Assembly: GCA_964547125.1 (NCBI GenBank)
Contig: CAZJLS010000016.1
Coordinates: 1 to 27,986 of the forward strand
DNA length: 27,986 nt
Source: Methanobrevibacter_A sp964547125
GTDB taxonomy: Archaea > Methanobacteriota > Methanobacteria > Methanobacteriales > Methanobacteriaceae
Direction: 5' to 3'
Shown: positions 15,923 to 24,347 of the stretch, piece after piece
Position numbering within the stretch: position 1 is the first letter of the stretch
Layout of the letters: each line of letters begins with the position of its first letter
Made by a program: the position numbers and the translations under genes
Notes under the pieces: model-generated
Told to the model about the DNA's origin: nothing
What the model saw: the letters and a program-made list of their open reading frames with translations, nothing else
Database searches by the model: none

Positions 15923-17560
15923 TTGAGGGAAAGTATTTTTGAGAATAAGAAGGGTTTGTTGTTTGTATTAGCTGTGGCTTTTATTTTAACTGTTCTTATT
16001 TTTTATATTAATTCTACTAATGATATTTTAGGACGTTTTCATAGGGATGTGTATCTTTATTTAATTGAGGCTTTGGCTTTTAATGGTTATTATTTTGATA
16101 CTTATTCTTATATTAATATTTTATCTCCTTTGATTCCTTTTTTAACTAGTTTAATGTATAGGTTAGGTTTTGTAACTGAGGTTTCTATTTTCTTTGTTAC
16201 TAGTGTGTTTTTCTTTTTTAGTATTGTTGGTATGTATTATATTTTGAAGTTGAGGTTTGAGGATGTTTGGTGTGTTTTAGGTGTTGCTTTATATTGTAGT
16301 TTTACTATTATTATGAAGTGGGCGGGTAATGGTACTATTGATATTCCTTCTGTTTGTTTGTGGATTTGGGGTATGTATTTTTTTATTAAGGCTATGGATA
16401 ATCAGAAGTTTTTTTATCTTTCTATTCCTCTTTTTGTTTTAAGTGTTTTTGCGAAGTATGTGACTATTATGACTATTCCTTTGCCTATTATTTATCTTTT
16501 ATCTAGAGGTAGTGTTGTTGAGACTTTTAAGAAGTATGGTAATAATTTTTTTGGTGGTATTTTAGTTAGTCTTTTATGTATTGTTCCTTTTGCTTATTTT
16601 TATATTACTCATGATGTTTTTAGGAATATTGCTTCTTATGCTAAGCCTGTTTATTCTACTGGTAGTAGTGTTCATGAGATTAATGATTTTCTTTTTTATG
16701 CTTTGAATTTAGATAAGATTATTTTCCGTTATGGTGTTATTGGTTTTGTTGATTTGTTTGTTATGTTGGTTGGTGTTGTGTGTGGTTTGTATTGTTTGTA
16801 TCGTATTTTGAATTTTTATTATAATGATGATTTTAGTTTGAAGTCTTTATGGGATAGGTTATCTTATTTTGTTGTTGTTTTGTCTATTGTTGGTATTGTT
16901 GCTTCTTTTTTATTTAGTAAAGATTTTTCTACTACTTTTTGTGTTCCTTTGTTTTATGTTTCTATTTGTTTGTTTACTTTGTCTTTTAATAGGGTGCTTG
17001 TTAGGTATAATGAGAAGGTTGATGTTAAGTATGAGAGTTTTTCTTATGATTTGATGATGTTTGTTTGGTTTATGTCTCATTTTGTGTTTTTGTCTGCGTT
17101 TCTTGTTAAGACTTATCGTTATGGTATTGCTTTTGTGCCTCCTGTGGTGTTTTTTATTGTTTGTGGTTTTAAGCGTATTTATGGTTGGATTGGTGAGGGT
17201 TTTGCTTTTAAGAAGTATTTGCCTTATGTTTTTATTTTGTGTTTTTTAGTTGTTTCTTTTGGTCATTTGACTGTTGATGGTCATGATGATTGGGTTGGTG
17301 ATGAGCGTTTGACTGTTGATTGGTTGAAGGCTAATGTGGATTTGGATAGTGTTAATATTTGGTCTGATAGGCCTGTTTATGCTTGGTATTTAGAGAAGGA
17401 TATTCATTATATTGATAATCGTGGTGATGTTGGTAATCTTTCTTTGGATATGATTGATGCTGGTGTTGATTATTATATTTCCCATGAGCCTAAATTGGTG
17501 ATTCCTAATTATACGGTTTGTAAGGTTATTGGTAGTGTGACTATTTTTAAGAGGGTTTGA
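15923..17560 (+). CDS. GT-C-type membrane glycosyltransferase (PMT/ArnT-like)
   Basis: A polytopic membrane protein of about 545 residues: an N-terminal helix, a first extracytoplasmic loop with GRFHRDVYLYLIEAL, whose Asp42 is a candidate catalytic acid of the GT-C fold, ten or more further helices, and an approximately 100-residue extracellular C-terminal domain (from GHDDWVGDERLTV). Such enzymes move sugars from lipid carriers to surface proteins, lipids or polymers. Start is uncertain: TTG at 15923 has no ribosome site, while GAGGG (15925-15929) points to ATT at 15935, giving a product beginning with FENKKGLLFVLAV. Synonymous codons are nearly all G/T-ending (Lys almost always AAG), the most extreme in the window. 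Confidence 0.7.
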   Translation: MRESIFENKKGLLFVLAVAFILTVLIFYINSTNDILGRFHRDVYLYLIEALAFNGYYFDTYSYINILSPLIPFLTSLMYRLGFVTEVSIFFVTSVFFFFSIVGMYYILKLRFEDVWCVLGVALYCSFTIIMKWAGNGTIDIPSVCLWIWGMYFFIKAMDNQKFFYLSIPLFVLSVFAKYVTIMTIPLPIIYLLSRGSVVETFKKYGNNFFGGILVSLLCIVPFAYFYITHDVFRNIASYAKPVYSTGSSVHEINDFLFYALNLDKIIFRYGVIGFVDLFVMLVGVVCGLYCLYRILNFYYNDDFSLKSLWDRLSYFVVVLSIVGIVASFLFSKDFSTTFCVPLFYVSICLFTLSFNRVLVRYNEKVDVKYESFSYDLMMFVWFMSHFVFLSAFLVKTYRYGIAFVPPVVFFIVCGFKRIYGWIGEGFAFKKYLPYVFILCFLVVSFGHLTVDGHDDWVGDERLTVDWLKANVDLDSVNIWSDRPVYAWYLEKDIHYIDNRGDVGNLSLDMIDAGVDYYISHEPKLVIPNYTVCKVIGSVTIFKRV

Positions 17561-17568
17561 TTTTTTTT
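17561..17568 (+). terminator. Oligo-T terminator after glycosyltransferase gene
   Basis: Eight T in a row directly follow the TGA, and convergent cgi121 ends at 17567. U-runs alone can terminate archaeal transcription. No hairpin is evident. Confidence 0.35.
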
Positions 17569-18073
17569 ATTGTTCTGTTATTAGTTTGGTTGTTTTGTCA
17601 ATTAGTATGTCTGTAATGTACATGTTGTTTAATTGTTCTTGTGATATTTCATACTTCTTTAATAATTTTTCAGTATCGGGTTCTAAAACTGTATCATCTT
17701 TTGTGAAGATATTGTTTAATTGATCCTTAAAGTAATCTGGACAGTTGATTAAGACTATGCATAAATTCATTTCTCCAGGATGCAAACCCAAAATATTGAA
17801 AGCCTCAGAAATTTGACGAGTACCTGCAATACGAACCAAAATCTCCACACCCAAATCATTAGCCAAATTATTACCACGCTCAAAAGATAAAACAGCCTGT
17901 CTAACACCATGCAACACATGATCATAACCAGCCACACCATCAGCATCCAACAACTGAATCAAACAACCATCACAACAATTATCCCTCAAACTATTAACAA
18001 TATCTAAAATTGAAGGAACATCCTCAACAAAACCTTTAAAACCTAAAATATCAACACTCTCAAAATCAAACAT
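17567..18073 (-). CDS. cgi121: KEOPS complex subunit Cgi121
   Basis: This is the subunit of the KEOPS complex that, with Kae1, Bud32 and Pcc1, makes the t6A modification at tRNA position 37; Cgi121 binds Bud32 and tRNA. The 168-residue protein has the family core AVLSFERGNNLANDLGVEIL followed by RIAGTRQISEAFNILGLHPG, and then a C-terminal helix with DTEKLLKKYEISQEQL. The GGAG ribosome site lies inside the end of cimA, whose stop is only two bases upstream. It closes the four-gene minus-strand operon. Coding-strand codon style switches from G/T-ending to A/C-ending near 17770. Confidence 0.85.
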   Translation of the reverse strand: MFDFESVDILGFKGFVEDVPSILDIVNSLRDNCCDGCLIQLLDADGVAGYDHVLHGVRQAVLSFERGNNLANDLGVEILVRIAGTRQISEAFNILGLHPGEMNLCIVLINCPDYFKDQLNNIFTKDDTVLEPDTEKLLKKYEISQEQLNNMYITDILIDKTTKLITEQ

Positions 18074-18075
18074 AA

Positions 18076-19566
18076 TTACTTATTCTCCTTTTTCTCTAAA
18101 CCAAGTAAACGATTAACACCAAGAATATAAGCCCCAACACTAGCATTAATAATATCCGGCTCAGTACTTCTTGCAGAAATCACATTATTACCCATACGCA
18201 ACTTAACAATCACATCAATTAAAGCATCCGCACCACCAGTTAAAGCATCCACATGATACTCAACCAAATCAATATCTGCAAACTCTTTAACACCCTTTTT
18301 AACAGCATTAATAGCAGCATCCACAGGACCAACACCAATACCTGCCTCAACAACCATCTCCTCATCAACACCTAATTTAACACTAGCAGTAGGAGTAACC
18401 CTATTACCACTTACAATAGTTAACTCCTGCAAATCAACCTTAAAATCTTCATCAATATTTAAAACATACTCCGCAATAGCCTGAATATCAGCATCACTTA
18501 CAGTTTTACCTTTATCTGCCAAATCCTTAACCTTAAGAAAAATCTGATGCAACTCTTTATTAGTAGTGTAAATTCCCAACTCTTCTAAACGATTCTGCAA
18601 ACCTTTACTTCCAACATGTTTACCTAAAACAAATTTACGAGAATGACCAACTAATTCAGGAGATATAGGCTCATAAGTACTGGATTTCTTTAAAACACCA
18701 TCAGCATGAATACCAGACTCATGTGCAAAAGCATTCTCTCCAACAATCGCTTTATTAGATTGTAAAAAAGCACCAGATAAACGTGAAACTAAACGACTCA
18801 CATCATATAATTGATTCAATTTAATATTAGTTTCATAATCATCATATAAAGTATTTAAAGATACAACAACTTCCTCTAGTGAAGCATTACCTGCACGTTC
18901 ACCTAAACCATTAATAGTTAAGTGAGCCTCACTTGCACCACCCATAACACCAGATAAAGTATTAGCAACAGCCAAACCAAAATCATTATGACAATGAGTA
19001 CTAACAGGCACATTCAAATCTGTAAACTGATTATAAAAAGACTTAGCAGTATCAGGTCTTAACATTCCAACAGTATCACACGGACAAATACCATCAACAC
19101 CAACACCAATAGTCTCCATAAATACTTTCTTTAAAAAATCAACATCACTTCTAGTTGCATCTTCTGCAGATAATAAAATTTTCAAACCATGACCTTTTGC
19201 ATATTGGCAAACATTTACAGCATCTTCTAAAACTTCTTCTGGTGATTTTTTTAATTTATACTCCATATGTAAAGAGCTTGTTGGCACAACAATATTTACA
19301 ATATCAACATCACAATCCAAACAGTAATCAACATCTTTATTTAATGTTCTTGCAAAACTTGCAATACTTGCATTGAGATTTTCTTTCGTTATTTCTTTAA
19401 TTGCTTCTCTTTCCCCTTCACTTGTTATTGCACTTCCTGCTTCAATAGTATCTACTTTTATCTCGTCTAGTTTTTTAGCTATTTCTAGTTTTTCTTGTGT
19501 TGTGAAACTTATTCCTGGAGTTTGTTCACCATCACGTAATGTTGTATCAAATATTTTAATTTTCAA
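18076..19566 (-). CDS. cimA: (R)-citramalate synthase
   Basis: It condenses acetyl-CoA with pyruvate to (R)-citramalate, the first step of threonine-independent isoleucine synthesis. In 496 residues: DTTLRDGEQ (7-15), metal/catalytic HCHND (191-195), NGLGERAG (219-226), AHESGIHADG (281-290), and a C-terminal LeuA-type allosteric domain with TGGADALIDV. IEAGSAITSEGERE is the version I associate with methanogen CimA (MJ1392 type); 2-isopropylmalate synthases have an AGFP-like version, and homocitrate synthase lacks this C-terminal domain. LeuA remains the main alternative. The start is TTG with GGTGAT five bases upstream. Codon style flips near 19130 inside the gene. Confidence 0.85.
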   Translation of the reverse strand: MKIKIFDTTLRDGEQTPGISFTTQEKLEIAKKLDEIKVDTIEAGSAITSEGEREAIKEITKENLNASIASFARTLNKDVDYCLDCDVDIVNIVVPTSSLHMEYKLKKSPEEVLEDAVNVCQYAKGHGLKILLSAEDATRSDVDFLKKVFMETIGVGVDGICPCDTVGMLRPDTAKSFYNQFTDLNVPVSTHCHNDFGLAVANTLSGVMGGASEAHLTINGLGERAGNASLEEVVVSLNTLYDDYETNIKLNQLYDVSRLVSRLSGAFLQSNKAIVGENAFAHESGIHADGVLKKSSTYEPISPELVGHSRKFVLGKHVGSKGLQNRLEELGIYTTNKELHQIFLKVKDLADKGKTVSDADIQAIAEYVLNIDEDFKVDLQELTIVSGNRVTPTASVKLGVDEEMVVEAGIGVGPVDAAINAVKKGVKEFADIDLVEYHVDALTGGADALIDVIVKLRMGNNVISARSTEPDIINASVGAYILGVNRLLGLEKKENK

Positions 19567-19615
19567 TTTGTATCACCAGATAAATTAATAATAAATATAA
19601 AAGGAAAATGTTCTT

Positions 19616-20647
19616 TTAAATTTTTTCTATAACTGAAATTACACGTGTAAGACTTCTATGCATTTTTATAAAATATTGTTCTTTTAATTTAAAACCTTTC
19701 TGTTTAAATATTTCATTTATATTTACATAATGTGGACTTGCAGTTACAATTAATGCATCATCTGTTATGCTTTTTTGTATGGAATCTAAAAAGTCACCTA
19801 TAACTTCTTCACTATTAACTCCACCTGTTGTTGTACTTATACCATAAGGTGGGTCTGTTACCACTGCTTTTGCATGTTTTGGTAATTTTAGTTGATGGAA
19901 ATCTATTTTATATGTTTCATAATCTTTAACTCCAGCATCTTCTAAATTTATTGCAGAGCCATTTTTCATTTTCCAGTTAATATCTGAACCTATTACATGT
20001 GCTCCAACAAGACCTGCTTCTATTAGTATTCCACCGGTTCCACAAAATGGATCAAGCAATATTTCATCTTTTCGTATTCTGCTTAAATTAACCATACAAC
20101 GGGCAAGTTTCGGACTCATTCCCCCAGGATGGAAGAATGGTCTTTTATGAGGTTTTATTTCTTCAAAATGTTTTTTATTAAGATAATATTTTTGTATGCA
20201 AATATAAATATCATCCTTATAACTTATTAAACGAACTAATGAATCTGAGCCTTTTAATTTAACTTTAACACCAGAGGTTTCTTCTAAAATGTAGCCTCCA
20301 ACATTACGCTCTATTTTAACTGAATCCAATTCAGATTTGAATTTTTTAATACGAACAACAAAGGTTTCCTTCAAATATTCACTCCAATTTATACTTTTTA
20401 TTTCTTTTTCCAAGTTTTCTAAGTTTGTTTTTTTAATTATTTGGTTTACTTCATGAGTGTATCCCAGTCTTTCTGTTAACACTTGATAATCATCATTAAA
20501 AGAATCAATATCTATGTTTTCTAGTTTTACAAGTCCTGAGCATAGAACATTAATATTTGCATTTATGTTTTCTGTTTCCATTACTGCTTTTAATTCTGCT
20601 AGGGGAAGTTTATCATGTTCTTGTGATTGTATTAGTAGTAATTCCAT
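19616..20647 (-). CDS. trmG10: tRNA (guanine(10)-N2)-dimethyltransferase
   Basis: A THUMP-domain RNA methyltransferase that modifies G10 of tRNA with S-adenosylmethionine. From ATG 20647 the protein starts MELLLIQSQEHDKLPLAELK, the common N terminus of the family; an in-frame ATG at 20662 would add five residues inside the upstream gene. Then come HPGGMSPKLARCMVNLS, the SAM-binding DPFCGTGG, and catalytic DPPYG. Its start codon shares the A of the upstream TAA (TAATG), a translational coupling. Product length (343 residues) is standard. Confidence 0.88.
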   Translation of the reverse strand: MELLLIQSQEHDKLPLAELKAVMETENINANINVLCSGLVKLENIDIDSFNDDYQVLTERLGYTHEVNQIIKKTNLENLEKEIKSINWSEYLKETFVVRIKKFKSELDSVKIERNVGGYILEETSGVKVKLKGSDSLVRLISYKDDIYICIQKYYLNKKHFEEIKPHKRPFFHPGGMSPKLARCMVNLSRIRKDEILLDPFCGTGGILIEAGLVGAHVIGSDINWKMKNGSAINLEDAGVKDYETYKIDFHQLKLPKHAKAVVTDPPYGISTTTGGVNSEEVIGDFLDSIQKSITDDALIVTASPHYVNINEIFKQKGFKLKEQYFIKMHRSLTRVISVIEKI

Positions 20648-21816
20648 TACTTTATGCCCCATATTTTTGTTATCTTTTTAAATAATATTTTTGGGAAGAT
20701 TTTAAATAAGTATCCTTTTTTTATTATTTCTTTTACTAGTTTGGATTGTTGGTCCATTTCACCATAGTCACTTATTACTTGTTCTAAATTTTTCTCTCTA
20801 AGTTTTATAAAGAAGTAATCTAAATCTTCATTAGATAATAGGTTTAATGTTTTTTGAACTTTTAATTGTGTGCTTAGTTCTTTATTATATTGTTTTTTAA
20901 AGGATTTCTCATATTCTTTTAATATTGTATAATCATTTTCTTTTAATGCATTTTTTATTATTTCTTCTGCAATTTGAACTGCTTTAAATCCCAGTATTAA
21001 TCCTCCACCTGTTGTAGGTTTTATTTGGCCTGCTGCATCTCCTATTAAAAGTAGTCTGTTTTCTACCAGTTTGTTGTTTTTATTATATATTGGTATTTTT
21101 GCATAGTATTCATCTAAAAGTTCTGAGTTTTCTAAATGTTCGTTTATAAATGATTTTAATATGTTTTTTTCTGTGTTGAATGGTTTTTTTGAGAATATAC
21201 CTACCCTGTATTCTTGATTTTTTAATGGTATTTTCCATATGAATCCGGGGAAGTATTCTTCTTTTGTAAATACATCTACGTAGTCTGTGTTTTCTTCTTT
21301 TAAGTTTTTTATTAGAAATTGTGCTGCGCAGTAGTATTTTTGTTTTGGATTTAATTGTTTTGCAAGTATCGAGTTTGCCCCATCTGATGCGATTATTATT
21401 TTTGCTTTTAATTCTTGTTTGTCTGTATATACTATTCCTTCTTTAGTATCTACTTTTATTACTGTTTCATTGGTTTTTATTGTGATGTTGGTGTTTTTTG
21501 CTTTTTTGAATAAATATTGGTCATATTGAACGCGGTCTATTATGTATGCTGCAGTTTGTTTTTTACTTACTTTAAGTGTTTGGTTAGGACTGTGAAGATA
21601 TGCTCCTTTAACTTCATTTAAAATTACATCATCTGGCAGGTCATTTAATTTTAATATTTCATCACTTAATATTCCAGCACATTGTAAAGGTATTCCTATT
21701 TTTTCTTTTCTATCTATTAAGCAAACTTTAATATTATTGTTTAATGCTAATTTATATGCGAGTGTAGAGCCTATTGGTCCAGCACCTACTATTATAACAT
21801 CGTAATTAAAAGACAT
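20647..21816 (-). CDS. Geranylgeranyl reductase family FAD protein
   Basis: A flavoprotein of 389 residues related to digeranylgeranylglycerophospholipid reductase, which saturates the isoprenoid chains of archaeal ether lipids. FAD-binding GAGPIGS (11-17), the conserved cysteine in QCAGILSDE (Cys46), the substrate-side FPGFIWKIP, and the second FAD motif GDAAGQIKPTTGGG (259-272) are all present. Methanobacteria carry several paralogues, so whether this one acts on membrane lipids, dolichol-like carriers or another prenyl compound cannot be decided. It is first in the operon with trmG10, cimA and cgi121. Confidence 0.85.
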   Translation of the reverse strand: MSFNYDVIIVGAGPIGSTLAYKLALNNNIKVCLIDRKEKIGIPLQCAGILSDEILKLNDLPDDVILNEVKGAYLHSPNQTLKVSKKQTAAYIIDRVQYDQYLFKKAKNTNITIKTNETVIKVDTKEGIVYTDKQELKAKIIIASDGANSILAKQLNPKQKYYCAAQFLIKNLKEENTDYVDVFTKEEYFPGFIWKIPLKNQEYRVGIFSKKPFNTEKNILKSFINEHLENSELLDEYYAKIPIYNKNNKLVENRLLLIGDAAGQIKPTTGGGLILGFKAVQIAEEIIKNALKENDYTILKEYEKSFKKQYNKELSTQLKVQKTLNLLSNEDLDYFFIKLREKNLEQVISDYGEMDQQSKLVKEIIKKGYLFKIFPKILFKKITKIWGIK

Positions 21817-21858
21817 GAATAAAAATAACCTTGTGAGTTTTTAAAAAAAATTAAAATA

Positions 21859-21910
21859 AGTAAAATGTTTTACTATCTTATATTTATAAGAGTATTTATT
21901 ATAAATATTA
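21859..21910. promoter_or_regulatory. Divergent promoter with 16-bp inverted repeat
   Basis: On the minus strand a TATA box, CTTATAAATATAA (21878-21890), is followed four bases later by AGTAAAA-TG-TTTTACT (21859-21874), a perfect 7-bp inverted repeat overlapping the expected initiation zone of the reductase operon. On the plus strand TATTATAAATATTA (about 21897-21910) is a plausible TATA box for the HD gene at 21974. Confidence 0.45.
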
Positions 21911-21973
21911 TTATAATAAACTAAAAAATATTATTATTTATTGTATTCTCTTTTTAAGGGATGATTAAAGATT

Positions 21974-23188
21974 ATGTTAAACAGTAAATTCATACGGGAT
22001 AGTGTGCATGGTAATTTAGATATAAGTCCTTTTGAAATGGAAATATTAGATTATCCTCAAATGCAGAGACTTAGACGATTAAAACAGTTAGGTTTTATTA
22101 ATCTTATTTACCCAGGTGCTAATCATTCTCGTTTTGAACATAGTATTGGCACTATGCATTTAGCAGGTAAACTTGCTAATCATCTTGAATTAGATTCTGA
22201 TGATACTGAATTAGTTCGAATTAGTGGCTTATTGCATGATATTGGTCATGGTCCATTTTCACATGTTTCTGAGTATGTTTTACCTGTTCCCCATGAGGAA
22301 ATAACTGAATATGTGATAAAAAACACTAGTTTAACTGACAAATTAAGTGAAAAGTTTAATGTGAATGATATTGCAGATATTATTCATGGTAAAGGTTCAC
22401 TTGGTGCTATTATCAGCGGAGAGTTAGATGTTGATCGTATGGATTATTTAATGCGAGATTCACATTATACTGGTGTTGAATATGGTGTTATTGATGTTGA
22501 AAGATTAATAAGTAATTTAAGATTACAGGATGAATTAATCCTAGATATTAAAGGCGTTCAGGCAGCAGAATCCTTACTTGTTGCAAGATACTTTATGTAT
22601 CCAAGTGTATACCAACATCACACAACAAGAATATTAAATTCAATGTTTAGAAGATGCATAGAACATTTAATAAAAGAACATGGATTAAATGCTTCAGAAA
22701 TGTACAAATACGATGATTCAGATATGATAAGTTTATGCAGAAACAGTACCGGTTATGCGAAAGAAACAATAACCCGCATAGATAATCGTGACCTATTAAA
22801 AACCGTATGGAGTATAGATTTTAAAGAATTTCAACATCCTGAAGAAATATTTAAAATAGATAAAAAAACAATAAATAAAGCAGAAGAAGAAATAAGTGAA
22901 GATTACAATATAAAAAGAGAAAATCTTATACTTAATATTACAGAGTATCCATACTTTGATGAGATGAAAACTCGTGTATCATTAAATAATAAACTATACC
23001 ACTTAAATGAAATAAGTAGCATAGTTGAAGCATTAAATGATGCTCGATTTAACCTACCAGACATAAGTATATATGCTCCAAAAGAAGATAAAGAAAAATT
23101 TGAAAAATTTAAAATTGAACATTATCTTGACTTACCAGAACACAAAAAACATTACGATGTTGTAACATTTGACCAAACAACATTCTAA
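21974..23188 (+). CDS. HD-domain phosphohydrolase, dNTPase/SAMHD1-like
   Basis: A cytosolic metal-dependent phosphohydrolase of 404 residues. N-terminal FIRDSVHGNLDISPFE and QRLRRLKQLG, then SRFEHSIGT (His56), GLLHDIGHGPFSH (His88-Asp89, His92) and SGELDVDRMDYLMRDSHYTG (Asp154) provide the HD metal ligands and match the dGTP triphosphohydrolase/SAMHD1-like group. Substrate could be dNTPs or another phosphoester. The ATG follows an AGGGATGAT site. It heads the plus-strand group HD-UbiX-CbiT-MobA. The codon style changes from T-ending to A-ending near 22540. Confidence 0.87.
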   Translation: MLNSKFIRDSVHGNLDISPFEMEILDYPQMQRLRRLKQLGFINLIYPGANHSRFEHSIGTMHLAGKLANHLELDSDDTELVRISGLLHDIGHGPFSHVSEYVLPVPHEEITEYVIKNTSLTDKLSEKFNVNDIADIIHGKGSLGAIISGELDVDRMDYLMRDSHYTGVEYGVIDVERLISNLRLQDELILDIKGVQAAESLLVARYFMYPSVYQHHTTRILNSMFRRCIEHLIKEHGLNASEMYKYDDSDMISLCRNSTGYAKETITRIDNRDLLKTVWSIDFKEFQHPEEIFKIDKKTINKAEEEISEDYNIKRENLILNITEYPYFDEMKTRVSLNNKLYHLNEISSIVEALNDARFNLPDISIYAPKEDKEKFEKFKIEHYLDLPEHKKHYDVVTFDQTTF

Positions 23189-23215
23189 AAAAATTATAAT
23201 TATGAGGTTTATATT

Positions 23216-23770
23216 ATGATAATTGTTGCATTAACAGGTGCAAGTGGAATACCCTATGGTGTTCGCTTATTAGAAGTATTAAAAATGTATGATATTGAAA
23301 CAGGCTTATTAGTAAGTAAACCTGCAGAAAAAGTAATAAGACACGAATCTGACAAAAATATTATTGAAATTAAAAACTTAGCAACCAAAGTTTACTCTGC
23401 AGATGATTTAGGCTCCGAAATAAATAGTGGATCTAATCCTTTTGAATCATTAGTTATAGTTCCATGCAGTATGAAAACATTATCCAGTATAGCTAATGGT
23501 TATAGTAATAATAGTATTAGTCGTGTTGCAGATGTAGCATTAAAAGAAGGACGTAAAACTATTATAGTTCCTCGTGAAACACCGCTTAGAACAGTGCACC
23601 TTGAAAATATGGTGAAATTATCAAAAGAAGGGGCTACAATATTACCTGCTATGCCAGCATTCTATAATAAACCTGAAAGCTTAGATGATAATTTGGACTT
23701 TATTGTAGGAAAAATCTTAGACTTATTAAATATTAATAATGATTTATATCAAAGATGGCAAGGAGAATAA
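23216..23770 (+). CDS. ubiX: UbiX-family flavin prenyltransferase
   Basis: It adds a dimethylallyl group to reduced FMN, making the prenyl-FMN cofactor of UbiD-type decarboxylases. The 184-residue protein has the FMN-binding LTGASGIPYGVRLLEVL, PCSMKTLSSIANGYSNNSIS and the basic KEGRKTIIVPRETPLRTVH near the phosphate site. GAGGT lies at normal distance from the ATG. No UbiD partner is in the window. It starts 27 bases after the HD gene and ends three before the cbiT start, so the two enzymes are cotranscribed. Confidence 0.9.
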   Translation: MIIVALTGASGIPYGVRLLEVLKMYDIETGLLVSKPAEKVIRHESDKNIIEIKNLATKVYSADDLGSEINSGSNPFESLVIVPCSMKTLSSIANGYSNNSISRVADVALKEGRKTIIVPRETPLRTVHLENMVKLSKEGATILPAMPAFYNKPESLDDNLDFIVGKILDLLNINNDLYQRWQGE

Positions 23771-23773
23771 TCA

Positions 23774-24334
23774 TTGATAAAAGATAATGAGTTTGAAAAG
23801 ATAAAAGGCGTTCCAGGACCTACAAAAGAAGAAATAAGAAGCATCATACTCTATAAATCAAATGTTAAATCTAGTGATATTGTTGTTGATATTGGATGTG
23901 GAACCGGAGGCATAAGCACTGAATTTAGTTTACATGCTAAAAAGGTTTACAGTATCGATGTTAAAGAAGATGCAATGAATGTTTGTAGGAATAATATCTC
24001 TAAACTTGGAGATATAAGTAAAGTTGAATTTGTTTTAAATGATGGTGTGGATGCCCTTAAGAGTATTGATTGTTTTGATCTTGTTATTGTTGGTGGATCT
24101 AATGGGCGTTTAGATGAGATTTTAAGTCTTGTTGATGAGAAGTTAAATCCTAATGGTCGTGTTATTGTTCCATCTATTCTTCTTGATACTTGTGTGGAAG
24201 CTGTTAATATATTTAAGAGTTTAGATTATTCTGTTGAGCTTGTTAATGTTAATGTTAGTGAAGCTAAAATTCTTGACCGTGGGATTATGATGTTTGCTAA
24301 AAATCCTATTAGTATTGTAAGTGCTGTTAAATAA
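23774..24334 (+). CDS. cbiT: Cobalt-precorrin-6B C15-methyltransferase (CbiT)
   Basis: An S-adenosylmethionine-dependent, decarboxylating methyltransferase of the anaerobic cobamide pathway. Within 186 residues: IKGVPGPTKEEIRSI at the N terminus, diagnostic of CbiT, and VVDIGCGTGGIS as the SAM loop. The initiator is TTG, eight bases after AGGAG (23761-23765), which overlaps the ubiX end. Cobamides are essential to methanogens for methyltransferases such as Mtr and methanol-cobalamin enzymes. Other cobalamin genes are not adjacent. Confidence 0.9.
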   Translation: MIKDNEFEKIKGVPGPTKEEIRSIILYKSNVKSSDIVVDIGCGTGGISTEFSLHAKKVYSIDVKEDAMNVCRNNISKLGDISKVEFVLNDGVDALKSIDCFDLVIVGGSNGRLDEILSLVDEKLNPNGRVIVPSILLDTCVEAVNIFKSLDYSVELVNVNVSEAKILDRGIMMFAKNPISIVSAVK

Positions 24335-24347
24335 TTATTTTTTTAGT

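Noticed and set aside
16869..17249. Leu/Phe-rich plus-strand frames inside the glycosyltransferase gene
   Set aside because: They are out-of-frame readings of its strongly G/T-biased codons without ribosome sites.
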